Source: CALKHQ01 sp050329975
Lineage (GTDB): Bacteria > Pseudomonadota > Alphaproteobacteria > CALKHQ01
Direction: 5' to 3'
NCBI GenBank assembly: GCA_050329975.1
Contig: JBHJOG010000110.1
Coordinates: forward strand, 1-11,544
Length of the DNA stretch: 11,544 bases
The stretch's first letter is position 1. Each line of letters starts with the position of its first letter. Below the pieces are notes generated by a model. It did no database searches. It saw nothing but the letters and a program-made list of their open reading frames with translations, and was not told the origin of the DNA. A program made the translations under genes and the position numbers. This document shows, one piece after another, positions 6,147 to 11,544 of this stretch.

Positions 6147-6572
6147 TCAGCCGTTCGACTTCTTGAACCGACCCATGATGCCGCCGCCCTGGCCGGTACC
6201 GGCGCCGTCCTCCGGCTTGGCCGCGGCCGAATCCGCGGCGCGCGCGTCGGTCCGGCTCACCACGTCGCTGATCGTGTGCTTCATGACTCGCACCCGCACG
6301 CCTTCGGCGATCTCGACGATGACTTCGTTGTCGCCGACCACCTTGGTCACCGTCCCCAGGATCCCGCCCTGGGTCACCACGCGGTCGCCGCGGCGGACGT
6401 TGGAAACAAGGGCGCGGTGCGCCTTCATCTTCCTCTGCTGAGGCCGGATGAGCAGGAAGTAGAAGACGACGAAGATCAGGATCAGCGGCGCCAGCGAGAG
6501 CAGGAAGCCACCTTCCGGTGCCGCCTCGGCCGCCGCCGCGCCTTCCTGCGCCCACGCTGATGAAATCAGCAT
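6147..6572 (-). CDS. yajC: Preprotein translocase subunit YajC
   Basis: A 141-residue single-span inner-membrane protein that associates with SecDF. A short N-terminal part (MLISSAWAQEG, then an Ala/Glu-rich linker) precedes the membrane helix at about residues 23-41 (FLLSLAPLILIFVVFYFLLI) and the family signature RPQQRKMKAH. The cytoplasmic domain then carries RGDRVVTQGGILGTVTKV and an EGVRVRVMKHTISDVV block. The C-terminal tail is Ala/Gly-rich and ends in basic MGRFKKSNG. I chose the ATG at 6572 because the Shine-Dalgarno sequence AGGGGG lies 8 nt upstream; an in-frame GTG at 6575 is only 5 nt away and adds one residue. It is the first gene of the yajC-secD-secF-Mth938-like operon, with a strong promoter just upstream. 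It is divergent from the DUF815 ATPase. Confidence 0.96.
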   Translation of the reverse strand: MLISSAWAQEGAAAAEAAPEGGFLLSLAPLILIFVVFYFLLIRPQQRKMKAHRALVSNVRRGDRVVTQGGILGTVTKVVGDNEVIVEIAEGVRVRVMKHTISDVVSRTDARAADSAAAKPEDGAGTGQGGGIMGRFKKSNG

Positions 6573-6601
6573 CACACTATCCCCCTATGTAAAGTCGGCG
6601 G

Positions 6602-6629
6602 ACTATAGCCACCGAGGCCTTGGTGTCAA
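6602..6629 (-). promoter_or_regulatory. Strong sigma70-type promoter of the yajC-secD-secF operon
   Basis: On the minus strand a perfect TTGACA (-35, 6629-6624) is followed by a 16-bp spacer and TATAGT (-10, 6607-6602, 5 of 6). Initiation would fall near 6594-6596, giving a leader of only about 22-24 nt before the yajC ATG, just enough to hold its AGGGGG Shine-Dalgarno sequence. This is the best promoter in the window and leaves no room for an upstream leader peptide. Confidence 0.8.
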
Positions 6630-6823
6630 ACTGCGCGGACCATATATGCCCTCGGTGCCGGTGGAAAGGATGGCGACTCACCGGGAATTGATGGGTAGGT
6701 TCCCGACCCACCGTGGAATGAGCGAGTCCTGCGTCTTGCAGCCGGAACCTGCGATGCAAATGCCGCATCTCCCCGCTGATATGGCGGGATAATCCTGCCC
6801 AGCAATCCTCGATGGACTCTGAA
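6630..6823. other. Intergenic region between divergent yajC and DUF815 ATPase
   Basis: This is the central part of the roughly 310-bp spacer between the two divergent starts. I find no gene with a plausible start, codon pattern or recognisable product on either strand. It holds only short imperfect inverted repeats, such as TGGGT/ACCCA near 6695-6715 and GGAT-A-ATCC near 6787-6795. Transcription-factor sites are possible, but none was recognised. Confidence 0.5.
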
Positions 6824-6861
6824 TTGACCCTGGTGGGGCGAGCCGCTACCGTCCGCCCACC
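6824..6861 (+). promoter_or_regulatory. Candidate promoter with inverted repeat, DUF815 ATPase gene
   Basis: TTGACC at 6824-6829 (5 of 6 to -35) lies 17 bp before TACCGT at 6847-6852 (3 of 6 to -10). An imperfect inverted repeat, GGTGGG(G)CG at 6832-6840 with CGCCCACC at 6854-6861, covers the spacer and the -10, where a repressor or regulator could bind. The coding start is 24-33 bp further on. Both the promoter and the operator are tentative. Confidence 0.35.
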
Positions 6862-6884
6862 GAATATAGGTGATGATCCCCAAA

Positions 6885-7742
6885 ATGGCCGACACCGATC
6901 TCGAACCCGTCCTGCGGCAGATCGCCGATGCGCTGGACCGCATGGCGCCACCGGAGCCGCCGGACGTGGATTGGAGCGCCGCCGATGCGTTCATCTGGCA
7001 CGGCGAGGAAGAGTGGCTGCAGCCGGTCGAGAGTGTCAGCCGCGTCGACCTCGACCTGTTGCAAGGGATCGACCGGGTCCGCGACATCCTGCGCTCGAAC
7101 ACGGAGCGCTTCGCCAACGGGCTGCCGGCGAACAACGCTCTCCTCTGGGGCGCGCGCGGCATGGGCAAGAGCTCTCTGGTGAAAGCGGTGCACGCCGCGA
7201 TCAACCTGGGTCGCACCGAGCCCCTGGTTCTGGTCGAGATCCACCGCGAGGAGATCAGTTCGCTGCCGGCACTCCTCGCCCACTTGCGGCCGGTGCGGCG
7301 ACACTTTCTGATCTTCTGCGACGACCTCTCGTTCGATAGCGACGACACCAGCTACAAGTCCCTCAAGGCGGTGCTGGACGGCGGCGTCGAAGGCCGGCCG
7401 CCGAATGTGCTCTTCTACGCGACATCCAACCGCCGTCACCTGATGGCCCGCGACATGATCGAGAACGAACAGGGCAGTGCGATCAACCCAGGGGAGGCAG
7501 TGGAGGAGAAGGTCTCGCTTTCGGACCGGTTCGGGCTGTGGCTCGGCTTCCATGCCTGCGACCAGCCGACATTCCTCTCCATGGTCGACGCCTATGCCAC
7601 CTTCTACCGGCTCCCGGTCAATCGCGAGACTCTGCACACACAGGCCAAGGAGTGGGCGGTCACGCGCGGCGCGCGGTCCGGCCGCGTCGCGTGGCAGTTC
7701 ATTACCGACCTCGCCGGCCGGCTCGGCCGGACGTTGGACTGA
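6885..7742 (+). CDS. DUF815-family AAA-type ATPase
   Basis: A 285-residue cytoplasmic P-loop ATPase. The Walker A motif is GARGMGKSS (residues 89-97, Lys95), the Walker B motif is HFLIFCDDLSF (residues 140-150), and a sensor-1-like YATSNRRHL (about 178-186) follows. The block LSDRFGLWLGF (212-222) and the C-terminal RSGRVAWQFITDLAGRLGR match the DUF815 family, whose members resemble DnaA/DnaC-type AAA proteins. The substrate and biological role are not established. I chose the ATG at 6885: AGGTGA at 6868-6873 is 11 nt upstream. An in-frame ATG at 6873 would overlap that Shine-Dalgarno sequence and adds only MIPK. It is the only plus-strand gene between nlpD and yajC, divergent from the Sec operon and convergent with nlpD (18 bp between stops), so it is monocistronic. 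Confidence 0.92.
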   Translation: MADTDLEPVLRQIADALDRMAPPEPPDVDWSAADAFIWHGEEEWLQPVESVSRVDLDLLQGIDRVRDILRSNTERFANGLPANNALLWGARGMGKSSLVKAVHAAINLGRTEPLVLVEIHREEISSLPALLAHLRPVRRHFLIFCDDLSFDSDDTSYKSLKAVLDGGVEGRPPNVLFYATSNRRHLMARDMIENEQGSAINPGEAVEEKVSLSDRFGLWLGFHACDQPTFLSMVDAYATFYRLPVNRETLHTQAKEWAVTRGARSGRVAWQFITDLAGRLGRTLD

Positions 7743-7760
7743 GACGGGTTCCGCCCGCCG

Positions 7761-8939
7761 TCATCCCTCCAGATAGGCCATCGGATCCACGGGCTGGGTG
7801 CCACGCCGCAACTCGAAGTGCAGTTGCGGCACGGTCACAGCCCCGGTGCTGCCGACCCGGGCGATGACCTGGCCACGGGTGATGACATCCCCCTCGGAGA
7901 CCAGGATCGCATCGGCGTGGCCGTAGGCGGTGACCCAGCCGTCGGCGTGGCGCACCAGGACCAAGTTTCCGAAGGTATCTATGTCCTCGCCGACATAGGC
8001 AACGACGCCGGATTCCGACGCCTGGATCGGCGTGCCGCGGGGAGCGGCAATGTTGACACCATCGTTCGGGATCGGGCTGCCGTCGCCGAAGCCGCTCAGG
8101 ACCTGGCCGGAGACGGGCTTCAGGAAGCCCGAGCCGCTGAGCGCAGGCAGCCCGCCCCCGGCGCTTCCCGATGCACTGGCGGAGGTGGCGCCGGTGGAGG
8201 CTGTCGCGGTGTCCGTCGGTGCCGGGGCAACCGGCTCGGTGGCGGCCGCAGGTGCCGCAGGCGGCAGTGTCTGGCTGACAGGCGTGTTCGGGTCGCCGGG
8301 CGGCAACAGCGTATAGACCTGCTGCGTGCCGGCCACCGGGGGCGTCGTGGGAGCCTGAGGTCCGGTCAACGGGACGGGCGCACCCGTAGCCGCAGCACCG
8401 ACTGGAGGCACCGCCGCTGGAAGGGCCGGGCCCACCGGGCCCACCGTGCCGACCGCGCTCGAGAGCGCCTGCGGAGCGCCAGGCGGCGGCAATTCGGACA
8501 CCTGCACAGGGCCGCTGGCTGCCGGCACTGCAGCCAGCGCAGTCGTGCCAACCCCCTGGGGAATGCTGAGAGACTGGCCGGGAGTCACGGTGTAGGGCGC
8601 GCCTATGCCATTGACCCGCGCGAGCTCGGACGGCGTGATGCCGTAGCGGCGGGCGATCAGGTCCATGGTTTCGCCGGGCTGGACCACGTAGCTGCTGGGC
8701 GCCGGCAGCACCAGGCGCTGCCCGATGGTCAGCTGGTAGGGCGGCTGCAGGCTGTTGCGCGCCGCAACCGCTTCCGGTGTCGTACCGTAGCGGTCGGCGA
8801 TCGAGTAGATCGACTCGCCCGCGGCCACCTGGTGCCCGAACTGGCCCTGCGCCGAGCCCGACGAGCGGGGATTGACCCCGGCGAAGCCGCAACCCGAGAC
8901 GATGGCTGCCAGAAGCAGTGGGCCGAATAAGCGCCACAT
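7761..8939 (-). CDS. nlpD: NlpD-like lipoprotein, two LysM domains and degenerate LytM (M23) domain
   Basis: A 392-residue envelope lipoprotein. The lipobox is VSGC with Cys17. Two LysM peptidoglycan-binding domains follow (about 36-79, HQVAAGESIYSIADRYGTT; and 84-127, YVVQPGETMDLIARRYGIT), then a long Pro/Ala-rich linker (about 128-270) and a C-terminal LytM/M23 domain (about 271-391). Zinc-ligand positions are altered: the HxGxD motif reads NDGVN (Asn292, Asn296), and the first His of the HxH motif is Gln372 (PQLHFELRRG). As in E. coli NlpD and EnvC, this argues for an inactive domain that activates an N-acetylmuramoyl-L-alanine amidase during division. I chose the ATG at 8939 for its signal sequence and the GGGAA 8 nt upstream; an in-frame ATG at 8999 lacks both. 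Gene order surE-pcm-nlpD is widely conserved. Alphaproteobacterial DipM is a functional parallel. Confidence 0.9.
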   Translation of the reverse strand: MWRLFGPLLLAAIVSGCGFAGVNPRSSGSAQGQFGHQVAAGESIYSIADRYGTTPEAVAARNSLQPPYQLTIGQRLVLPAPSSYVVQPGETMDLIARRYGITPSELARVNGIGAPYTVTPGQSLSIPQGVGTTALAAVPAASGPVQVSELPPPGAPQALSSAVGTVGPVGPALPAAVPPVGAAATGAPVPLTGPQAPTTPPVAGTQQVYTLLPPGDPNTPVSQTLPPAAPAAATEPVAPAPTDTATASTGATSASASGSAGGGLPALSGSGFLKPVSGQVLSGFGDGSPIPNDGVNIAAPRGTPIQASESGVVAYVGEDIDTFGNLVLVRHADGWVTAYGHADAILVSEGDVITRGQVIARVGSTGAVTVPQLHFELRRGTQPVDPMAYLEG

Positions 8940-8963
8940 CACATCTGTTCCCGACTCGTGTGT

Positions 8964-8979
8964 CCCTGAACGATCAGGG
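8964..8979. repeat. Perfect 6-bp hairpin in the nlpD leader
   Basis: CCCTGA at 8964-8969 and TCAGGG at 8974-8979 are perfect reverse complements around a 4-nt loop (ACGA), 25 nt upstream of the nlpD start in the 110-bp pcm-nlpD spacer. There is no T-tract, so it is not a standard terminator. It may be an operator, a processing site or an mRNA stabiliser. A promoter for nlpD in the spacer was looked for but none is convincing. Confidence 0.4.
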
Positions 8980-9049
8980 TACCAGCCTGATTGTGTCATT
9001 CAATTGGCACGTCGTCCCGGCGCACCGATTGTCGGCAACGGCGTCGCGG

Positions 9050-9721
9050 TCAACCCGCCCGGGTCTGCGTCTCGGCGTTCGGCAGGTCCAGGTCGGCGGT
9101 GCCGCGGACCAGCGGCACGAATCGCACGTTGCCCAAGACGCTGGTCTCGAAACCATCCGCCCTGCGCACCACCTTGAGCAGCTGCTGCGCGCCGCTACGG
9201 CCAACCGGAATCACCATGATTCCGTCCAGCGCAAGCTGGTCGCACAGCACCTGCGGCATCTCCTCGGCGGCAGCCGTGACTATGATCCGGTCGAATGGCG
9301 CCTGTTCCGGCCAGCCCTTCCACCCGTCCCCGGCCCGCGCCGTGACGTTGCGGATACGCAACCGCTCAAACTGCGCCTCCGCCAGGCGCAGCAGCTCTTT
9401 GTGCCGTTCCAAGGTGTAGACCCGGCGGCAGAGTTTGCTCAGGACCGCTGTCTGGTAGCCGGAGCCAGTGCCGATCTCCAGCACCTTGTGCCGGTCGCTG
9501 AGCTCCAGCGCCTCGGTCATCATCGCAACCACGAGCGGCTGGCTGATGGTCTGGCCCAGCCCGATCGGCAGGGCTGTATTCTCGTAGGCGCGGTCCCGGA
9601 AAGTCTCCAGCACGAACTGCTCGCGCGGGGTGCGTTCGATCGCGGAGAGCACGGCCGTGTCAGTCACTCCGGCGTTGCGCAGCTCCATCACCAGCCGGAT
9701 CTTGCGCGAGGCGACGTTCAT
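9050..9721 (-). CDS. pcm: Protein-L-isoaspartate O-methyltransferase
   Basis: A 223-residue cytoplasmic repair enzyme that methylates L-isoaspartyl residues in aged proteins with S-adenosylmethionine, starting their return to normal aspartate. Visible motifs are the substrate-site block LGQTISQP (55-62, with Ser60 at the conserved position), SAM motif I VLEIGTGSGYQTAV (80-93), the acidic post-I residue in VYTLERHKELL (Glu105), GDGWKGW (131-137) and the DRIIVTAAAEEMP motif (144-156). The length is typical. The start ATG at 9721 overlaps the surE stop by 4 bp (ATGA), with no separate Shine-Dalgarno sequence, which implies translational coupling. An internal ATG at 9688 is less likely because the preceding residues (ASRKIRLVMELR) belong to the family pattern. 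The C-terminal tail after LDLP is short and variable. Confidence 0.95.
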   Translation of the reverse strand: MNVASRKIRLVMELRNAGVTDTAVLSAIERTPREQFVLETFRDRAYENTALPIGLGQTISQPLVVAMMTEALELSDRHKVLEIGTGSGYQTAVLSKLCRRVYTLERHKELLRLAEAQFERLRIRNVTARAGDGWKGWPEQAPFDRIIVTAAAEEMPQVLCDQLALDGIMVIPVGRSGAQQLLKVVRRADGFETSVLGNVRFVPLVRGTADLDLPNAETQTRAG

Positions 9722-10500
9722 CCAAACAGGGTCCGGAACGTGTCAACCGATGGGTGGTGGGTGAAGTCGAGGTGCAGCGGCGTGACCGAGATCGCGTTGG
9801 CCCCGATCGCCGACAGGTCGGTGTTGCGCCGCCGCGGCAGATCGCTGGCATAGTCGACCACCCAGTAGTAGGGCACGCCATAGGGATCGGGCCGGCCCTC
9901 GACGCCGAGCCCGACGGTGCGCTTGCCCTGGGGCTGCACCTCGATGCCGCTGACCTGGTCGGCGGTGATCGGCGGAAAGTTGACGTTGACCAGCACCTGG
10001 TCGGCCCAGTCGACCGCGACCAGCTTGCGCACGATCTCGCCGAGGAAGCGACGCGGCGTATCCCATTGCGGCGTCTCGTTGCGCGGCGTCACCTGGCTGA
10101 AGGCGATCGCCGGCATACCCAGCAGGGCCGCTTCCATCGCCGCGGCGACCGTGCCGGAATAGATGATGTCCTCGGCCAGGTTGCCGCCCCGGTTGATGCC
10201 GGAGAGCACGATGTCTGGCCGCCGGTCCCCCAACACCTGGGATACCCCCATCAGCACGCTGTCAGTCGGCGTACCGTCGACGGCGAAGTGGCGCTCGTCC
10301 ATCTGGCGGATTCGCAGCGGATGGCGGATCGTCAGCGAATGGCTCTGCGCGCTCTGTTCGGCCTCGGGCGCGACCACCCAGACATCGTCGCTCAAGGTCC
10401 GGGCGACCTCTTCCAGCACCTTGATGCCGGGTGCATGGATTCCGTCGTCGTTCGAAATCAGGATCCGGGCGGTTGACAAGTCGAAAGGGGTCCTAAGCAT
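9718..10500 (-). CDS. surE: 5'/3'-nucleotidase SurE
   Basis: A 260-residue metal-dependent phosphatase that removes phosphate from nucleoside 5'- and 3'-monophosphates. The metal site is intact: the family hallmark ILISNDDGIHAPGI (13-26) provides Asp18 and Asp19, Ser50 lies in APEAEQSAQSHSLT (44-57), and SGINRGGN (100-107) provides Asn103. VDGTPTDSV (74-82) and IIYSGTVAAAMEA, with IAFSQ further on, are also conserved. The length matches the longer SurE class. The start ATG at 10500 lies inside the end of serS (8-bp overlap), and no strong Shine-Dalgarno sequence is present (GGAG about 12 nt upstream), so translation probably depends on serS. The stop overlaps the pcm start. The surE-pcm-nlpD order is a classic one linked to stationary-phase survival in enterobacteria; here no rpoS follows. 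Confidence 0.96.
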   Translation of the reverse strand: MLRTPFDLSTARILISNDDGIHAPGIKVLEEVARTLSDDVWVVAPEAEQSAQSHSLTIRHPLRIRQMDERHFAVDGTPTDSVLMGVSQVLGDRRPDIVLSGINRGGNLAEDIIYSGTVAAAMEAALLGMPAIAFSQVTPRNETPQWDTPRRFLGEIVRKLVAVDWADQVLVNVNFPPITADQVSGIEVQPQGKRTVGLGVEGRPDPYGVPYYWVVDYASDLPRRRNTDLSAIGANAISVTPLHLDFTHHPSVDTFRTLFG

Positions 10501-11544
10501 TGCGCGCGATACGCTCCATTCCGTTCATGTAAGGGCGGAGCGCATCCGGCACCCGGATGGTACCGTCCTCCTCCTGATAGTTCTCCAGCACAGCGATCAG
10601 CGCCCGGCCCACCGCAAGCCCCGACCCGTTAAGCGTGTGGACGCTGCGGATGCCCCTGCCGTCCGCCGCACGATAGCGCGCCTTCATCCTGCGCGCCTGG
10701 AAAGCTTCACAGTCGGAGCAGCTCGAGATCTCGCGATAGGCTCCCTGCCCCGGCAGCCAGACCTCGATGTCGTAGGTCTTCGCCGAAGAGAAGCCCAGGT
10801 CGCCGGTGCACAGGCTGACCACGCGATAGGGAAGCTCGAGCCGCTGCAGGACCGCTTCGGCGCAACGCGTCATCCGCTCGTGTTCGTCCGGCGAGTCCTC
10901 CGGCCGGGTGATCGAAACCATCTCGACCTTGATGAACTGGTGCTGGCGGATCATGCCGCGCGTGTCCTTGCCCGCCGCTCCCGCCTCGGAGCGGAAGCAC
11001 GGCGTGCGCGCGGCGAACCGTAGCGGCAGATCGGTCTCGTCCAGGATCGTGTCGGCGACCATGTTGGTCAGCGGCACTTCGGCCGTCGGGATCAGCCAAC
11101 GGTCGTCGGTGGTGCGAAACTGGTCGTCGGCAAACTTCGGCAGCTGTCCGGTTCCGAACAGCACCTCGTCGCGCACCAGCAGCGGCGGCGCCACCTCGGT
11201 ATAGCCGTGCTCCTGGGTCTGCATGTCCAGCATCAGGTCGCCCAGCGCGCGTTCCAGCCGGGCCAGCCCCCCGAGCAACACGACGAACCTGGCGCCCGAC
11301 AGCTTCGCCGCGGCAGCGAAGTCCATCATCCCCAGCGCCTCGCCGAGCGCGTCATGGGCCCTGGGGGCAAATGCAAAGTTCCGCTGGTTGCCCCAGCGGC
11401 GCAGTTCGCGGTTGGCACTCTCGTCGACACCGTCGGGCACCGCCGGGTCCGGAATATTGGGCAGGCCGGCCAGCAACGCGTCGCGCGCCTGCTCGGCGCT
11501 GCGGATGCGCTCCTCCAGGGCCGGCATGGCGCCCTTCATCTCGG
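10493..11544 (-). CDS. serS: Seryl-tRNA synthetase, N-terminus beyond the window
   Basis: A 3'-complete, 5'-truncated class II aminoacyl-tRNA synthetase that charges tRNA-Ser. About 350 residues are visible. Counting from the first in-window Met (11539), the end of the helical-arm region (MKGAMPALEERIRSAEQ) is followed by the conserved PNIPDPAVPDG (27-37), the serine-binding TAEVPLTN (152-159), motif 2 PCFRSEAGAAGKDTRG (180-195), GFSSAKTYDIEVWLPGQ (249-265), EISSCSDCEAFQARR and motif 3 NGSGLAVGRALIAVLENYQ (304-322). That Met is internal: the frame stays open to the edge, and a full SerRS is about 420-430 residues, so roughly 75 residues lie outside. The stop TAG at 10495-10493 lies 5 bp inside surE. 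It appears to be the upstream gene of the serS-surE-pcm chain. Confidence 0.97.
   Translation of the reverse strand, partial: EMKGAMPALEERIRSAEQARDALLAGLPNIPDPAVPDGVDESANRELRRWGNQRNFAFAPRAHDALGEALGMMDFAAAAKLSGARFVVLLGGLARLERALGDLMLDMQTQEHGYTEVAPPLLVRDEVLFGTGQLPKFADDQFRTTDDRWLIPTAEVPLTNMVADTILDETDLPLRFAARTPCFRSEAGAAGKDTRGMIRQHQFIKVEMVSITRPEDSPDEHERMTRCAEAVLQRLELPYRVVSLCTGDLGFSSAKTYDIEVWLPGQGAYREISSCSDCEAFQARRMKARYRAADGRGIRSVHTLNGSGLAVGRALIAVLENYQEEDGTIRVPDALRPYMNGMERIARNA

Noticed and set aside
6577..6951. A minus-strand frame upstream of yajC that might encode a Sec-arrest leader peptide
   Set aside because: The yajC promoter (6629-6602) lies inside it, so the yajC transcript would not carry it. 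It has no signal-peptide-like start and no RAPP/RAGP-type arrest motif was seen.
7743..7762. Possible terminator between the convergent DUF815 and nlpD genes
   Set aside because: Only 4-5 bp stems (CGGG/CCCG or GACGG/CCGTC) form, they exclude each other, and no T-tract follows. The support is too thin to annotate.
7702..8937. Long alternative frames over nlpD on both strands (411 codons on minus, 370 on plus)
   Set aside because: The LysM and LytM motifs and the lipobox fix the real frame. The alternatives are low-complexity and rich in Arg, Gly and Pro, and the minus one runs into the DUF815 gene.
8940..8999. Upstream ATG at 8999 for the nlpD gene
   Set aside because: It would place 20 polar residues before the lipoprotein signal sequence, and it lacks a Shine-Dalgarno sequence.
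1..11544. Mobile elements, CRISPR arrays, tRNA or rRNA genes, toxin-antitoxin or phage-defence genes
   Set aside because: Looked for on both strands: no transposase or integrase motifs, no spaced direct repeats, no cloverleaf-like blocks and no toxin-antitoxin pair were seen. The window is core genome.

Overview
This window is high-GC DNA whose gene content and order (serS-surE-pcm-nlpD, then yajC-secD-secF followed by an Mth938/NDUFAF3-like gene, plus an NDUFAF6-like member of the squalene/phytoene synthase family) point to an alphaproteobacterium, most likely of the Rhodospirillales type. That assignment comes from reading protein motifs and gene order, not from a database search.

Layout from the right end, read on the minus strand: serS (cut by the window edge), surE and pcm form an overlapping chain (8-bp and 4-bp overlaps), followed after 110 bp by an NlpD-like lipoprotein with two LysM domains and a degenerate LytM domain. 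A plus-strand DUF815 AAA-type ATPase converges on nlpD. It diverges from the minus-strand yajC-secD-secF-Mth938 operon across a 300-bp intergenic region, which holds a very good sigma70-type promoter for yajC and a weaker candidate for the ATPase. The Sec ancillary operon ends with an NDUFAF3-like small protein. Further left are a minus-strand orphan lipoprotein, a plus-strand iron superoxide dismutase (sodB) that converges on it across a strong shared hairpin, and a divergent minus-strand pair: the NDUFAF6-like protein and an exported Sel1-repeat protein.

The common themes are the cell envelope and protein or membrane quality control. SecD/SecF/YajC assist protein translocation, the NlpD-like protein probably controls peptidoglycan amidases, Pcm and SurE are repair and housekeeping enzymes, and SodB detoxifies superoxide. 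The two homologues of mitochondrial complex I assembly factors lie on either side of sodB and the lipoprotein, close to secDF. I see no mobile element, CRISPR array, tRNA, rRNA or phage gene. The window is mostly conserved core genome. The less explained parts are the orphan lipoprotein, the DUF815 ATPase, the Sel1 protein, and several inverted repeats in leader regions.
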